The notes beneath the pieces are model-generated. The model did not search any database, was not told where the DNA came from, and saw only the letters and a list, made by a program, of their open reading frames with translations. A stretch of 64,000 nt of DNA from assembly GCF_003665095.1 (NCBI RefSeq), contig NZ_RCHV01000002.1:6266501-6330500 (forward strand), in the 5' to 3' direction. This document shows, piece by piece, positions 49,963 through 58,776 of the stretch. The translations under genes and the position numbers were made by a program. The first letter of the stretch is position 1, and every line of letters starts with the position of its first letter. Source of the stretch: Streptomyces sp. Z26. Lineage in GTDB: Bacteria; Actinomycetota; Actinomycetes; Streptomycetales; Streptomycetaceae.

Positions 49963-51330
49963 ATGAGACAACGTCTGTTCGGTGGAGTGCTGGCGGGAGT
50001 GCTCGCCACGGGCGGGCTGTACGCCGTCGGGCCGTGGCAGTCCCAGGCGGCGCCGCCCGGGGAGAAGACCGTCACCGCGACGCTGTTCGAGACACCGTTC
50101 GCCACCGTCGGCAAGGCGTGCGCAGACACGCTCGGCCCGGCCGGTTACGGCTACGTCGAGGTGTCACCCGCCAGCGAGCACATCGCCGGGGACCAGTGGT
50201 GGACCTCGTACCAGCCCGTCAGTTACGAGATCGCGGGCCGACTCGGGGACGCCGACGCGTTCCGGAGCATGGCCGACGCCTGCCACGACGCCGGGGTGAA
50301 GGTGATCGCGGACGCCGTCGTCAACCACATGTCCGCGGGCTCCGGCACCGGGACCGGCGGCACGCAGTACGCGAAGTACGACTACCCCGGGCTCTACCAG
50401 GACGGCGACTTCCACGGCTGCCGCAGGGACATCGCCGACTACACCAACCGCGACGAGGTCCAGACCTGCGAACTCGTCGGGTTGGCGGACCTCGACACCG
50501 GCAGCGACGTCGTCCGTACGAAGATCGCCGCGTACCTCGACAGCCTGCGCGAGCTGGGCGCCGACGGCTTCCGCGTCGACGGTGCCAAGCACATGTCCGC
50601 CACCGACCTGGAGGCCGTCAAGGGGAAGATGGCCGACCCCGGCTTCTGGGTCTCCGAGGTCATCCACGGCGAGGGCGAACCGGTCCAGCCGGACGAGTAC
50701 ACCGGGATCGGCGACGTCGACGAGTTCCGCTACGGCACCCACCTCAAGAGCGCCTTCCAGAGCGGCGACCTGACCGGCCTCGGCGGCATCGGGGACGGCA
50801 AGCTGGACAGTGCCGCCGCCCGCACCTTCGTGGACAACTGGGACACCGAGCGGAACGGTTCGACGCTCACGTACAAGGACGGCGAACTGCACGCGCTCGC
50901 CAGCACCTTCATGCTCGCCCACCCGTACGGCTCGCCCAACGTCTTCTCCGGCTACGAGTGGACCGACAAGGACGCGGGCCCGCCCGGTGGCGGCGAGGGC
51001 TGGACCGGGATGCACGCGCGGCCGGGCATCACCGGCATGGTCGGCTTCCGGAACGCGGTCGGCGACGCCGAGTTGACGGACTGGTGGGCCGAGGGCGGCG
51101 CGCTCGCCTTCAGCCGGGGCGACCGCGGCTTCGTCGCCCTCAACGCGGGCGACGGGGAACTCCGGCGTACGTTCACCACCTCGCTGCCCAGCGGCACGTA
51201 CTGCAACGTCGCCAAGGCCGCGCCCGGCGACTGCGGGGGCGACACCGTGACCGTCGCGGACGACGGGACGGTCGAGGCCGCGGTGCCCGCCAAGGGCGCC
51301 CTCGCGCTGCACGTGGACGCGCGGGAGTAG
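49963..51330 (+). CDS. Secreted alpha-amylase, GH13
   Basis: 455 residues behind AAGGAG. Signal peptide MRQRLFGGVLAGVLATGGLY, cleaved near AQA-A30. GH13 subfamily 32 architecture, (beta/alpha)8 plus a C-terminal beta domain. Conserved regions: I VIADAVVNHM, II GFRVDGAKHM with the nucleophile Asp, III FWVSEVIHG with the acid/base Glu, IV FVDNWDTER. The start AAPPGEKTVTATLFETPF and SPASEHIAGDQWWTSYQPVSY match Streptomyces alpha-amylases. No starch-binding domain follows, unlike many relatives of about 566 residues. It hydrolyses starch and glycogen outside the cell, and the upstream operator suggests maltose/maltotriose induction and glucose repression. Confidence 0.96.
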   Translation: MRQRLFGGVLAGVLATGGLYAVGPWQSQAAPPGEKTVTATLFETPFATVGKACADTLGPAGYGYVEVSPASEHIAGDQWWTSYQPVSYEIAGRLGDADAFRSMADACHDAGVKVIADAVVNHMSAGSGTGTGGTQYAKYDYPGLYQDGDFHGCRRDIADYTNRDEVQTCELVGLADLDTGSDVVRTKIAAYLDSLRELGADGFRVDGAKHMSATDLEAVKGKMADPGFWVSEVIHGEGEPVQPDEYTGIGDVDEFRYGTHLKSAFQSGDLTGLGGIGDGKLDSAAARTFVDNWDTERNGSTLTYKDGELHALASTFMLAHPYGSPNVFSGYEWTDKDAGPPGGGEGWTGMHARPGITGMVGFRNAVGDAELTDWWAEGGALAFSRGDRGFVALNAGDGELRRTFTTSLPSGTYCNVAKAAPGDCGGDTVTVADDGTVEAAVPAKGALALHVDARE

Positions 51331-51347
51331 CGGAGACGGTTCGTGTG

Positions 51348-51394
51348 GGCCCCGGCCCTCCGTACGGTGGTTCGCCGTGCGGGGTGCCGGGGCC
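51348..51394 (+). terminator. Hairpin after alpha-amylase gene
   Basis: GGCCCCGGC (51348-51356) pairs perfectly with 51386-51394; the 29-base interior contains CCGTACGG and CCGTGCGG, which can form an inner stem. Located 18 bases after the amylase stop, before the convergent MarR gene. Confidence 0.65.
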
Positions 51395-51465
51395 TCCGTC
51401 GTGTCCGGTCGCCCCCGGGTGCGATGTGCGGCCCACGTGCGCGGGAGGAGTGCCGGGAGGGGCCG

Positions 51466-52020
51466 TCAGCGGTGACCGGCGCCCTCGGCGCCGAGCAGCG
51501 CCAGCAGGGCGCTGAGCTGCGTCCGCTGCTCCGGCGAGAGCGGCGCGAGGATGCCCTCCGCCGCCGAACGCCGCGCCCTGCGCAGCTCCTTGAGCGCCGC
51601 CACCCCGTCCTCCGTCACCTCCAGCCGTACGACCCGGCGTGAGGCGGGGTCCGGTACGCGGCGCACCAGGTGCCGTTCCTCCAGGGCGTCGACGAGGGTG
51701 GTCACCGCGCGGGGTACCACGCCGAGCCGTTCCGCGACGTCCGCCATGCGCGGCGGCCCGTCGCTGCGCGCGACCGTGCGCAGCAGCCGCGACTGCGCGG
51801 GCGTGACGCCCAGCGGTGCGAGGTCGCGCTTGTACGCGTGCTGGAGCCGCCGGGTCAGTCCGAGCAACTGGTCGGCCAGGTCACCGGCGCTCGCGCCCGT
51901 CGCGTCCGCGGCCTCCGTCCGCGCGCGCAGCGGTCCCCCCGGTGTCGACCGCGGCGGGGACGGGTCGGCGGACGGCGGCGCGGAGCGGGCAGGCGGACGC
52001 GGGTTCGAATGCGGGGGCAT
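51466..52020 (-). CDS. MarR-family transcriptional regulator
   Basis: 184 residues; the first 40 are a Pro/Ser-rich tail of doubtful importance, so the true start may be internal. The MarR core begins DLADQLLGLTRRLQHAYKRDLAPLGVTPAQSRLLRTV, with the winged helix MADVAERLGVVPRAVTTLVDALEERHLVRRVPDPASRRVVRLEVTEDG. MarR proteins are dimeric repressors released by small phenolic or drug-like ligands. It is divergent from a multidrug-type ABC exporter gene, and an operator-like sequence lies in the shared region, so it most likely represses the exporter and itself. Confidence 0.92.
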   Translation of the reverse strand: MPPHSNPRPPARSAPPSADPSPPRSTPGGPLRARTEAADATGASAGDLADQLLGLTRRLQHAYKRDLAPLGVTPAQSRLLRTVARSDGPPRMADVAERLGVVPRAVTTLVDALEERHLVRRVPDPASRRVVRLEVTEDGVAALKELRRARRSAAEGILAPLSPEQRTQLSALLALLGAEGAGHR

Positions 52021-52161
52021 GGGGCGCAGCGTAGCAGGACGAAACTCACTATGAGCTTAGGTAACAATGAACTATGCTCGCCGTCGTGCCCGGTGACCGC
52101 ACCCTCCGCGGAGTCACCCGTACGCACACCGCACGTCCCATCCACCACACCGAGGAGCCCA
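52021..52161. promoter_or_regulatory. marR / ABC exporter divergent control region
   Basis: The AT-rich stretch 52042-52075 contains the dyad CTCACTATGAG (52046-52056) and TTAGGTAAC, both typical of MarR operators. It lies 20-55 bases from the marR start. Leader sequence continues to the exporter's ribosome site GAGGAG (52152-52157). The exact -35/-10 pair is not clear on either strand. Confidence 0.6.
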
Positions 52162-53997
52162 TTGCCCAGCCCCGACCCCGGACCCGTACCGCAGCCGTCC
52201 CCTCACCCGACCGAGCAACCCCCGTCGACCCCGACCACCCCACCCGCCCACATCCGCCGCATCCTGCGCCTCTTCCGCCCCTACCGCGCGCGCCTCGCCC
52301 TCGTCGGCCTGCTCGTCTGCGCGTCATCGCTCGTCTCCGTCGCCTCGCCGTTCCTGCTGCGCGAGATCCTCGACGTCGCGATCCCCGAACAGCGCACCGG
52401 GCTGCTCACGCTGCTCGCCCTCGGCATGATCCTCACCGCGGTCGTCACCAGTGTCTTCAGCGTCCTCCAGACGCTCATCAGCACCACCGTCGGGCAGCGC
52501 GTCATGCACGACCTGCGCACGGAGGTGTACGCGCGGCTCCAGAGCATGCCCCTGGCGTTCTTCACGCGCACCCGCACCGGCGAGGTCCAGTCCCGTATCG
52601 CCAACGACATCGGCGGCATGCAGGCCACCGTGACCTCCACCGCCACCTCCCTCGTCTCGAACCTCACCAGCGTCATCGCGACCATCGCAGCGATGCTCGC
52701 GCTGGACTGGCGGCTGACGCTGGTGTCCCTGGCGCTGCTGCCCTGCTTCGTCTGGATCAGCCGGAGGGTCGGCAACGAGCGCAAGCGGATCACCACCCAG
52801 CGGCAGAAGCAGATGGCGGCCATGTCCGCCGTCGTCATGGAGTCGCTGTCGGTCAGCGGCATCCTGCTCGGCCGCACCATGGGCCGCGCCGACTCCCTCA
52901 CGCGCGACTTCGCGCAGGAGTCGGAACGCCTCGTGGACCTGGAGGTCCGCTCCAGCATGGCCGGGCGCTGGCGGATGGCGACGATCGGCATGATCATGGC
53001 GGCCGTCCCCGCGCTCCTCTACTGGTCCGCGGGTGTCCTCCTCCAGTTCGGCGGCCCGGTCTTCTCCCTCGGCACCCTGGTCGCGTTCGTCACCCTCCAG
53101 CAGGGCCTGCTGCGTCCCGCCGTCTCGCTGCTCTCCACGGGCGTCGACATGCAGGCGTCGCTGGCGCTGTTCCAGCGCATCTTCGAGTACCTCGACCTGC
53201 GCTCGGACATCGCCGAACCCGCCCGTCCCGTACGTCTCGCCCACGCGCGCGGCGACGTCCGCTTCGAGGACGTGACGTTCGCGTACGACGCCGACGCCCC
53301 CGAACCGACCCTGGACCGGATCGACCTGACCGTGCCCGCCGGGAGCAGCCTCGCCGTCGTCGGCCCGACCGGCTCCGGCAAGAGCACGCTGAGCTATCTG
53401 GTGCCGCGCCTGTACGACGTCACCTCGGGGCGCGTCACCCTCGACGGGACCGACGTACGCGACCTGGACTTCGCCTCGCTGTCCCGCGCGGTCGGCGTCG
53501 TCTCCCAGGAGACGTACCTCTTCCACGCCTCCGTCGCGGACAACCTCCGTTTCGCGAAGCCCGACGCGACCGACGACGAGCTTCGCGCCGCCGCGCGCGC
53601 GGCGCAGATCCACGACCACATCGCGGGCCTCCCGGACGGGTACGACACCCTCGTCGGTGAGCGCGGCTACCGCTTCTCCGGCGGTGAGAAGCAGCGCCTC
53701 GCCCTCGCCCGCACGATCCTTCGCGACCCGCCGGTGCTCATCCTGGACGAGGCGACGAGCGCGCTCGACACCCGTACCGAACGGGACGTGCAGGACGCCA
53801 TCGACGCCCTGTCCGCGGGCCGCACCACGCTCACCATCGCGCACCGCCTGTCCACCGTGCGGGACGCCGACCAGATCGTCGTCCTCGACGCCGGGAGCGT
53901 CGTCGAACGCGGCACCCACGACGAACTCCTCGCGCTGGACGGCCGCTACGCCGCCCTCGTACGCCGCGACAGCACCGACGCCGTCGCGCCCACCTGA
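52162..53997 (+). CDS. Multidrug-type ABC exporter
   Basis: 611 residues from a TTG 4 bases after GAGGAG. In-frame ATG 52051 and GTG 52093 are possible but lie in the operator region and lack ribosome sites. About 30 Pro/Ser/Thr-rich residues precede IRRILRLFRPYRARLALVGLL. Six membrane helices, then the ATPase domain: Walker A GPTGSGKST, Q-loop VVSQETYLFHASV, signature FSGGEKQRLALARTIL, Walker B VLILDEATSALD, switch His in TIAHRLSTV. All catalytic residues are present, so it can work as a homodimer exporting drugs or lipids. Likely repressed by the divergent MarR protein. Confidence 0.93.
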   Translation: MPSPDPGPVPQPSPHPTEQPPSTPTTPPAHIRRILRLFRPYRARLALVGLLVCASSLVSVASPFLLREILDVAIPEQRTGLLTLLALGMILTAVVTSVFSVLQTLISTTVGQRVMHDLRTEVYARLQSMPLAFFTRTRTGEVQSRIANDIGGMQATVTSTATSLVSNLTSVIATIAAMLALDWRLTLVSLALLPCFVWISRRVGNERKRITTQRQKQMAAMSAVVMESLSVSGILLGRTMGRADSLTRDFAQESERLVDLEVRSSMAGRWRMATIGMIMAAVPALLYWSAGVLLQFGGPVFSLGTLVAFVTLQQGLLRPAVSLLSTGVDMQASLALFQRIFEYLDLRSDIAEPARPVRLAHARGDVRFEDVTFAYDADAPEPTLDRIDLTVPAGSSLAVVGPTGSGKSTLSYLVPRLYDVTSGRVTLDGTDVRDLDFASLSRAVGVVSQETYLFHASVADNLRFAKPDATDDELRAAARAAQIHDHIAGLPDGYDTLVGERGYRFSGGEKQRLALARTILRDPPVLILDEATSALDTRTERDVQDAIDALSAGRTTLTIAHRLSTVRDADQIVVLDAGSVVERGTHDELLALDGRYAALVRRDSTDAVAPT

Positions 53998-54024
53998 CGG
54001 TCGGCCCTCCCCGGGCCACCCGAA

Positions 54025-54066
54025 CCGGTCCGCACCATTCCGGTCCGCGCCATCGCGGTCCGTTCA
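54025..54066. repeat. Imperfect 15-bp tandem repeat at convergent gene ends
   Basis: CCGGTCCGCACCATT, CCGGTCCGCGCCATC and a partial GCGGTCCGTTCA follow each other between the exporter gene and the DUF2332 gene; the last unit includes the latter's stop codon. Confidence 0.6.
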
Positions 54067-55185
54067 GTCCAGGCCGTACGCGGGCAGCCCGTGCGCGGCG
54101 CCTCCCGCCAGCAGCCGCCGCGGCCCGGAGCCGACGCGTACGGCGAGTCGGCAGGGCGTGCCGCCGTCCGGTACGGGCTCCGGTTCGAAGGTGACGTACG
54201 CGAACCCGGCGTCCGGACCGCTCGCCCGCGCCAGCCGCTCCAACTCCGCCTCCGCCCGCGCCCACTCCCCGCGCGGCACGTACTGCCGCATGATCGAGTG
54301 CCAGACGACCGTCACCGTGCCCGGCTCGAGCGTGATCCCGGCGAGGAACTCGGTGACGCCCAGCCGCTCGACCCGCGCCGGTACCTCCGCGGCCAGCCGG
54401 AGCGCGCCCGCCAGCCGCGCCGCGCGCTCCCGCTGGTCGGGCCACAGGTACGCGCGCAACGCCAGCGCGCCGTCCGCCGACAGCGGGTCGACGGGGTGGA
54501 GGTCGCACCCGGCGCGTCCGACGACGTCCAGCGCGGGGTGCCGCCGGGCCGCGTCGGCCAGCCACGCCGGTACGGGGCCGCGCCAGGCGTCCACGGGCAG
54601 CCGTACGGGCGAGTCCGCCGGGCCCCAGGCGAGGCCCGGCGCCGCCTGGTGGAACCGGTCCGCGCGGAGGTTGAGGCCGCCGCTCGCCCCCAGCTCGAAC
54701 AGCCGCACCGGGAGCGCCCCAGCGTCCCCCGCCGCGCCGCCCGCCCGTTCCGTCGACAGCCGCGCCACGGCGTACAGCGCGCCGGGCAGCAGCAGGTTCG
54801 CGCGCCCGGTCTCGTTCGTCTGCGGCGGGCGCGTCATCCAGTCGCGCACCCACGCGGTCGCGCCGTCGACGGTGCCGCGGAAGGTGTCCCAGACGGCCCG
54901 CGACCGGTCCGGTCCGGGCGCGCCGGGCGGGGCGTCCGCGTACAGGGCGGCCAGCTCGGGGGCCCCGCCGGTGAGTGCCAGCGCGTGGACGCCGCCCAGG
55001 AGCCGCAACGCGACGGCGTCCGGGCCGGGCGCGTCCTCGTACCCGGCGAGCACCCGCGCGCACACACCCCCGGCACGGACGTCGTGCGCCACGTACGGCA
55101 GCAGCGCCGCGTACAGCGGCGAGCCCAACTCGGCGCAGGAGCGGGCTTGCCAGTCGATCGATCGGGCGAGACGTTCGCGGGACAT
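54064..55185 (-). CDS. DUF2332 family protein
   Basis: 373 residues from the ATG behind GGGGGAG. DUF2332 hallmarks: SIDWQARSCAELGSPLYAALLPYVAHDV, VRDWMTRPPQTNETGRANLLLPG, LFELGASGGLNLRADRFH, GRAGCDLHPVDPLSADGALALRAYLWPDQRERAARL and TVVWHSIMRQYVPRGEW. The ELGASGGLNL motif looks like a Rossmann-type SAM- or nucleotide-binding loop, so a methyltransferase-like fold is often assumed, but no function is established. Cytoplasmic. Convergent with the ABC exporter, divergent from the macro-domain gene over 84 bases. Confidence 0.88.
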   Translation of the reverse strand: MSRERLARSIDWQARSCAELGSPLYAALLPYVAHDVRAGGVCARVLAGYEDAPGPDAVALRLLGGVHALALTGGAPELAALYADAPPGAPGPDRSRAVWDTFRGTVDGATAWVRDWMTRPPQTNETGRANLLLPGALYAVARLSTERAGGAAGDAGALPVRLFELGASGGLNLRADRFHQAAPGLAWGPADSPVRLPVDAWRGPVPAWLADAARRHPALDVVGRAGCDLHPVDPLSADGALALRAYLWPDQRERAARLAGALRLAAEVPARVERLGVTEFLAGITLEPGTVTVVWHSIMRQYVPRGEWARAEAELERLARASGPDAGFAYVTFEPEPVPDGGTPCRLAVRVGSGPRRLLAGGAAHGLPAYGLD

Positions 55186-55269
55186 GGCTCCCCCTTCTAC
55201 GCGGCACGCGCGCGGACGAGCCGCCACCGGTGAGCGGGGAGGCGCTACGCAGCGTGGCACGATGATCGC

Positions 55270-55800
55270 ATGACGGAACTCACCCTTGTACGGGGCGACA
55301 TCACGGAGCAGGCCGTCGACGCCGTGGTGAACGCCGCCAACTCGTCACTGCTGGGCGGCGGCGGTGTCGACGGCGCGATCCACCGCAGAGGCGGCCCGGA
55401 GATCCTCGCCGAGTGCCGTCGGCTGCGCGCGGGCCGCTACGGCGGCGGCCTGCCCACCGGCCACGCCGTGGCCACGACAGCCGGACGGCTCCCCGCGCAA
55501 TGGGTGATCCACACGGTGGGGCCGGTCTGGGCCGCGGGCGACGACCGCTCGGCCCTCCTCGGGTCCTGCTACGCCGAGTCGCTGCGGGTCGCCGCCGAAC
55601 TCGGCGCCCGTACGGTCGCGTTCCCCGCCGTCTCCACTGGTGTCTACGGCTGGCCCCTCGACGACGGCGCGCGCGTCGCCGTCCGTACGGTGCGCGAGGG
55701 CGTCGACAGTCCCCCCGGACGCTTCGACGAGGTGCGCTTCGTCGTCTTCGGCGAGTCCGCGGAGCGCGCCTTCACCACCGCGCTGGAGACGCTGTTCTGA
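55270..55800 (+). CDS. Macro-domain O-acetyl-ADP-ribose deacetylase-like protein
   Basis: 176 residues. MacroD-type motifs: LVRGDITEQAVDAVVNAANSSLLGGGGVDGAIHRRGG (adenosine and proximal-ribose site with the catalytic Asn and Asp) and TVAFPAVSTGVYGWPLDDGARVA (diphosphate loop). LPAQWVIHTVGPVW is also conserved. It removes ADP-ribose-derived esters from metabolites, proteins or nucleic acids in the cytoplasm. No ADP-ribosyltransferase or sirtuin gene is adjacent, so this looks like a stand-alone housekeeping hydrolase rather than half of a toxin-antitoxin pair. Length is normal for the family. Confidence 0.95.
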   Translation: MTELTLVRGDITEQAVDAVVNAANSSLLGGGGVDGAIHRRGGPEILAECRRLRAGRYGGGLPTGHAVATTAGRLPAQWVIHTVGPVWAAGDDRSALLGSCYAESLRVAAELGARTVAFPAVSTGVYGWPLDDGARVAVRTVREGVDSPPGRFDEVRFVVFGESAERAFTTALETLF

Positions 55801-55878
55801 CCCGCGGAACCGACCTGCGCGGCCTCTGCTCCGTACGGGACCGCCCCGCGCGTCGGCCCGTACCGCCTCCCCGCGCGG

Positions 55879-56166
55879 TCAGGTCCGCAGCTCCAGCGGG
55901 TCGTGCTCGGTGAGGAGCTTGTCGACCCGCGCCTGCTCGACGCGGTGGGAGATCTCCTGCGTCTCCTGCCGGTCGCGCACGCACTTGGCGAGGGTGAAGG
56001 AGGAGCTGATCAGGAACAGCACGCCGAGCCCGAGGAAGCCGCGCTCCCACGGCCCGAGCGGCAGGTACACGACGCCCACGCCGACAGCGGCGAGGGACAC
56101 ACCGAAGGAGATCGTGGCCTGGGCCTGGAAAGCCGCCGTCGTCGGCCGCTGGATCTGTGTCGTCAT
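55879..56166 (-). CDS. YiaA/YiaB-type small membrane protein
   Basis: 95 residues from the second possible ATG (MTTQIQRPTTAAFQAQ); a start at 56217 would add a hydrophilic extension. Two membrane helices, ATISFGVSLAAVGVGVVYLP and GFLGLGVLFLISSSFTLAKCVRDRQE, separated by LGPWER. This matches the YiaAB domain. Function unknown. A short acidic tail DKLLTEHDPLELRT follows. Confidence 0.87.
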   Translation of the reverse strand: MTTQIQRPTTAAFQAQATISFGVSLAAVGVGVVYLPLGPWERGFLGLGVLFLISSSFTLAKCVRDRQETQEISHRVEQARVDKLLTEHDPLELRT

Positions 56167-56217
56167 GCGCTCATCGTGGCCGCGCGCCGACATGCGGTCA
56201 TGAGTACGGGTACTCAC

Positions 56218-57504
56218 TCAGCGGTAGAGCAGATGCCTGCGGCGCTTCCGCGTGAACTCCCGTACCTCGCCCGCCCACGCGGCGGCGATCTCGTCCGGCT
56301 CCCGGCCGTCGTCGACCATCTCGCGCAGCCGCGGCGAGCCGGACAGCTTGTCGATCCAGAACGGGCGCTCGGTGTCCGCGTCCTCGCGCCAGGCGAAGTC
56401 GTCGTAGCGGCGCGCCTCCACCAGCATCGCGACCGCCGTCAGTACCGGGCGGTAGCGCGCCGGGTCCGTGACGAAGACCTGCACGCCCCCGCACGTCTCG
56501 CCCTCGTGCTTGCTGAAGGTGGGCACGAAGTAGCCCTCGCGGAACCGCACGCCCGGCAGCCCGCGCGCGTTCAGCCGGTCGCTCAGGTGGTGGTCCAGGT
56601 ACGGTGCGCCGATCAACTCGAAGGGGCGGGTCGTGCCGCGTCCCTCGGAGAGGTTCGTGCCCTCGAACCAGCCGGTACCGGGGTAGACGACGGCCGTGTC
56701 CGCCGTCGGCATGTTCGGTGACGGCGGCACCCACGGCAGCCCCTCGGTCGCGCCCACGTGCGACGGCCGCCAGCCGCGCATCTCCACGACCTCCAGCTCG
56801 ACCCGGCCGCCGTCGCCCTCGTCGGGCAGCAGCTCGCCGTTGAAGTAGCGGGCCAGCTCACCGACGGTCATCCCGTGCTGCTGGATGATCGGCTTCAGGC
56901 CCACCCCGGAGGTGTACCCGTCCGTCATCATCGGGCCGTCCGCGCGGCGGCCCACCGGGTTCGGGCGGTCGAGCACGACGAACCGCGCACCGATGGAGCG
57001 GGCGGCGACCATCGCGTGGTACATCGTCCAGATGTACGTGTAGAAGCGGACGCCGACGTCCTGGATGTCGAACACGAGGGTGTCCGCGCCCGCCTTGGTG
57101 AACAGCTCCCGCATCTTCGCCGCGTCCGCGCCGTACGCGTCGTACACCGTCAGGCCCGTACGCGGGTCTTCGAACTCCGGCTCCGACTCGCCCGCCTGCG
57201 CGCTGCCGCGGAAGCCGTGCTCGGGGCCGAAGACGCCGACGACGTCGAGGTCGTCGCGGGCGGCCATGGAGTCGACGATGTGGCTGGTGTCGCGCAGGAC
57301 GCCCGTCGGGTTGCTGATCACGCCCGTACGCCGACCGCGCAGCAGGGACCAGCCACGGGCGGCGGACAGCTCGGCGCCGGTGGTCACCCCGCGGGAGTGC
57401 GCGGCGGACGCGTCGGGCGCGGCGGCGCGCGCCTGCCCGGAGGTGAGCAGGGGAGTGGTCAGGGCGGCGGTGCCACCGGTGAGGAGTGAGCGGCGGGTAG
57501 GCAT
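56218..57504 (-). CDS. DUF1343 / NamZ-like exo-beta-N-acetylmuramidase (GH171)
   Basis: 428 residues. Signal with a twin-arginine-like start MPTRRSLLTGGTAALTTPLL, cleaved near ARA-A30, so probably exported by Tat. Conserved regions: GRRTGVISNPTGV, VVGVFGPEHGFRGSAQAGE, TLVFDIQDVGVRFYTYIWTMYHAM, VVLDRPNPVG, and PPSPNMPTADTAVVYPGTGWFEGTNLSEGRGTTRPFELIGAPYL. DUF1343 proteins were founded as GH171 by Bacillus NamZ, which removes terminal MurNAc from peptidoglycan fragments. Here it would act on wall turnover products outside the membrane. No NagZ or MurNAc transport gene is adjacent. Confidence 0.92.
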   Translation of the reverse strand: MPTRRSLLTGGTAALTTPLLTSGQARAAAPDASAAHSRGVTTGAELSAARGWSLLRGRRTGVISNPTGVLRDTSHIVDSMAARDDLDVVGVFGPEHGFRGSAQAGESEPEFEDPRTGLTVYDAYGADAAKMRELFTKAGADTLVFDIQDVGVRFYTYIWTMYHAMVAARSIGARFVVLDRPNPVGRRADGPMMTDGYTSGVGLKPIIQQHGMTVGELARYFNGELLPDEGDGGRVELEVVEMRGWRPSHVGATEGLPWVPPSPNMPTADTAVVYPGTGWFEGTNLSEGRGTTRPFELIGAPYLDHHLSDRLNARGLPGVRFREGYFVPTFSKHEGETCGGVQVFVTDPARYRPVLTAVAMLVEARRYDDFAWREDADTERPFWIDKLSGSPRLREMVDDGREPDEIAAAWAGEVREFTRKRRRHLLYR

Positions 57505-57575
57505 GCGGGGAAGCTATCCGTGCTCTCCCGGAGCGACAAGGGGCCGCACCCGACGACAAAGGTCCAGAGCAATGT

Positions 57576-57613
57576 CGTACGGGGGCGGCCCGTCCGTACG
57601 CCGCCCCCGTACG
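57576..57613. terminator. 14-bp perfect hairpin after monooxygenase gene
   Basis: 57576-57589 pairs perfectly with 57600-57613 around a 10-base loop, 11 bases past the stop of the minus-strand flavoprotein gene. It insulates the DUF1343 gene that follows in the same direction. Confidence 0.8.
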
Positions 57614-57624
57614 TCGCTCCCGTC

Positions 57625-58776
57625 CTACGCGGTGGTCGCGGTCGCCAGCCCCCGTACGTCCGTGCCCCCGTCCGGGGCGGGCGCCGCGTCCAGCAGCCGC
57701 CGTACGTCGCGGGCCGCCGCGCGCCCCGCCCGGTTGGCGCCGATGGTGCTCGCCGACGGCCCGTATCCCACGAGGTGCACCCTCGGGTCGCGGACCGCCC
57801 GGGTACCGTCCAGCCGTACGCCGCCGCCCGGTTCGCGCAGCCGGAGCGGCGCGAGGTGTGCGATGACCGGCCGGAAACCGGTGGCCCACAGGAGGGTGTC
57901 GGCCGCCGCCGTACGCCCGTCCGCCCACTCCACGCCGTCGGGCGTGACGCGCGCGAACATCGGCAGCCGCTCCAGCAGCCCGCTCGCTCGCGCGTCGCGT
58001 ACCGCCTCCGACAGCGGCAGGCCCGTCACGGACACGACGCTGCGCGGCGGCAGCCCCACCCGTACGCGCTCCTCGACGCTCGCCACCGCCGCCCGGCCCT
58101 CGTACTCGCCGAACGGCCCCTCCCGGAACACCGGCGGTCGCCGCGTCACCCACGTCGTGGCCGCCGCCACCGGGCCGATCTCCAGCAGGTGCTGCACCGC
58201 GGACGTACCGCCGCCCACCACGACCACCCGCTTCCCGGTGAACACGTCCGAGTCGGGCCCCGGATAGCGGGACGTGTGCAACTGCCGCCCCCGGAACGTC
58301 TCCTGGCCCGGCACGCGCGGCCAGAACGGGCGATCCCAGGTGCCCGTCGCGCTGATCACGGCCCGCGTCGACCACGTCCCCGACCCGGTCTCGACGCGCA
58401 GCCGCCCGGGGCCGTCCTCCGGCGCGTCGCGTACGGCCGTCACGTCGACCGGGCGGCGTACGGCCAGGTCGAAGGCGCGCTCGTACGCGGCGAAGTAGCC
58501 GCCGACCACCTCGGCGGACGGCCGGGCCGGGTCGGCCCCGGTCAGCTCCATGCCGGGCAGCGCGTGCATGCCGTGCACCCTGCCGTACGTCAGCGTCGGC
58601 CACCGGAACTGCCAGGCGCCGCCGGGCGCGGGGGAGTGGTCCAGGACGACGAAGTCGCGGCCGGGCTCCATGCCGAGGCGGCGCAGGTGGTACGCGCTGG
58701 ACAGGCCCGCCTGCCCGGCGCCGACGACCACCGCGTCCACGAACGTCATGTCCTCGTCCGTACGGGTGCCTTTCAT
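57625..58776 (-). CDS. FAD-dependent monooxygenase (FMO/BVMO-like)
   Basis: 383 residues from ATG 58776; ATGs at 58791 and 58749 are also in frame. FAD-binding VVVGAGQAGLSSAYHLRRLG at the start, the FMO/BVMO fingerprint FRGRQLHTSRYPG, an NADPH-binding VVVVGGGTSAVQ and the closing LLWATGFRPVIAHL. Single chain with two Rossmann domains, cytoplasmic. Likely oxidises a small N-, S- or carbonyl-containing molecule; the substrate is unknown. It may also include TrkA-like potassium/flavoprotein oxidoreductases of the same superfamily (CzcO type). Stands alone between two terminators and the YjbQ gene. Confidence 0.88.
   Translation of the reverse strand: MKGTRTDEDMTFVDAVVVGAGQAGLSSAYHLRRLGMEPGRDFVVLDHSPAPGGAWQFRWPTLTYGRVHGMHALPGMELTGADPARPSAEVVGGYFAAYERAFDLAVRRPVDVTAVRDAPEDGPGRLRVETGSGTWSTRAVISATGTWDRPFWPRVPGQETFRGRQLHTSRYPGPDSDVFTGKRVVVVGGGTSAVQHLLEIGPVAAATTWVTRRPPVFREGPFGEYEGRAAVASVEERVRVGLPPRSVVSVTGLPLSEAVRDARASGLLERLPMFARVTPDGVEWADGRTAAADTLLWATGFRPVIAHLAPLRLREPGGGVRLDGTRAVRDPRVHLVGYGPSASTIGANRAGRAAARDVRRLLDAAPAPDGGTDVRGLATATTA

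Noticed and set aside
52051..52060. ATG with TTA as third codon as exporter start
   Set aside because: Lies inside the MarR operator and has no ribosome site; the TTG at 52162 with GAGGAG is better. The TTA is therefore not counted as a bldA codon.
55270..55800. Macro domain as antitoxin of an ADP-ribosyltransferase toxin
   Set aside because: No toxin-like gene lies beside it; neighbours are unrelated DUF2332 and YiaAB genes.
56214..56252. tRNA-like string ACTCAGCGGTAGAGCAG near 56218
   Set aside because: It resembles a D-arm but is the reverse complement of the last codons of the DUF1343 gene (H-L-L-Y-R-stop). No acceptor or anticodon stem can be built around it.
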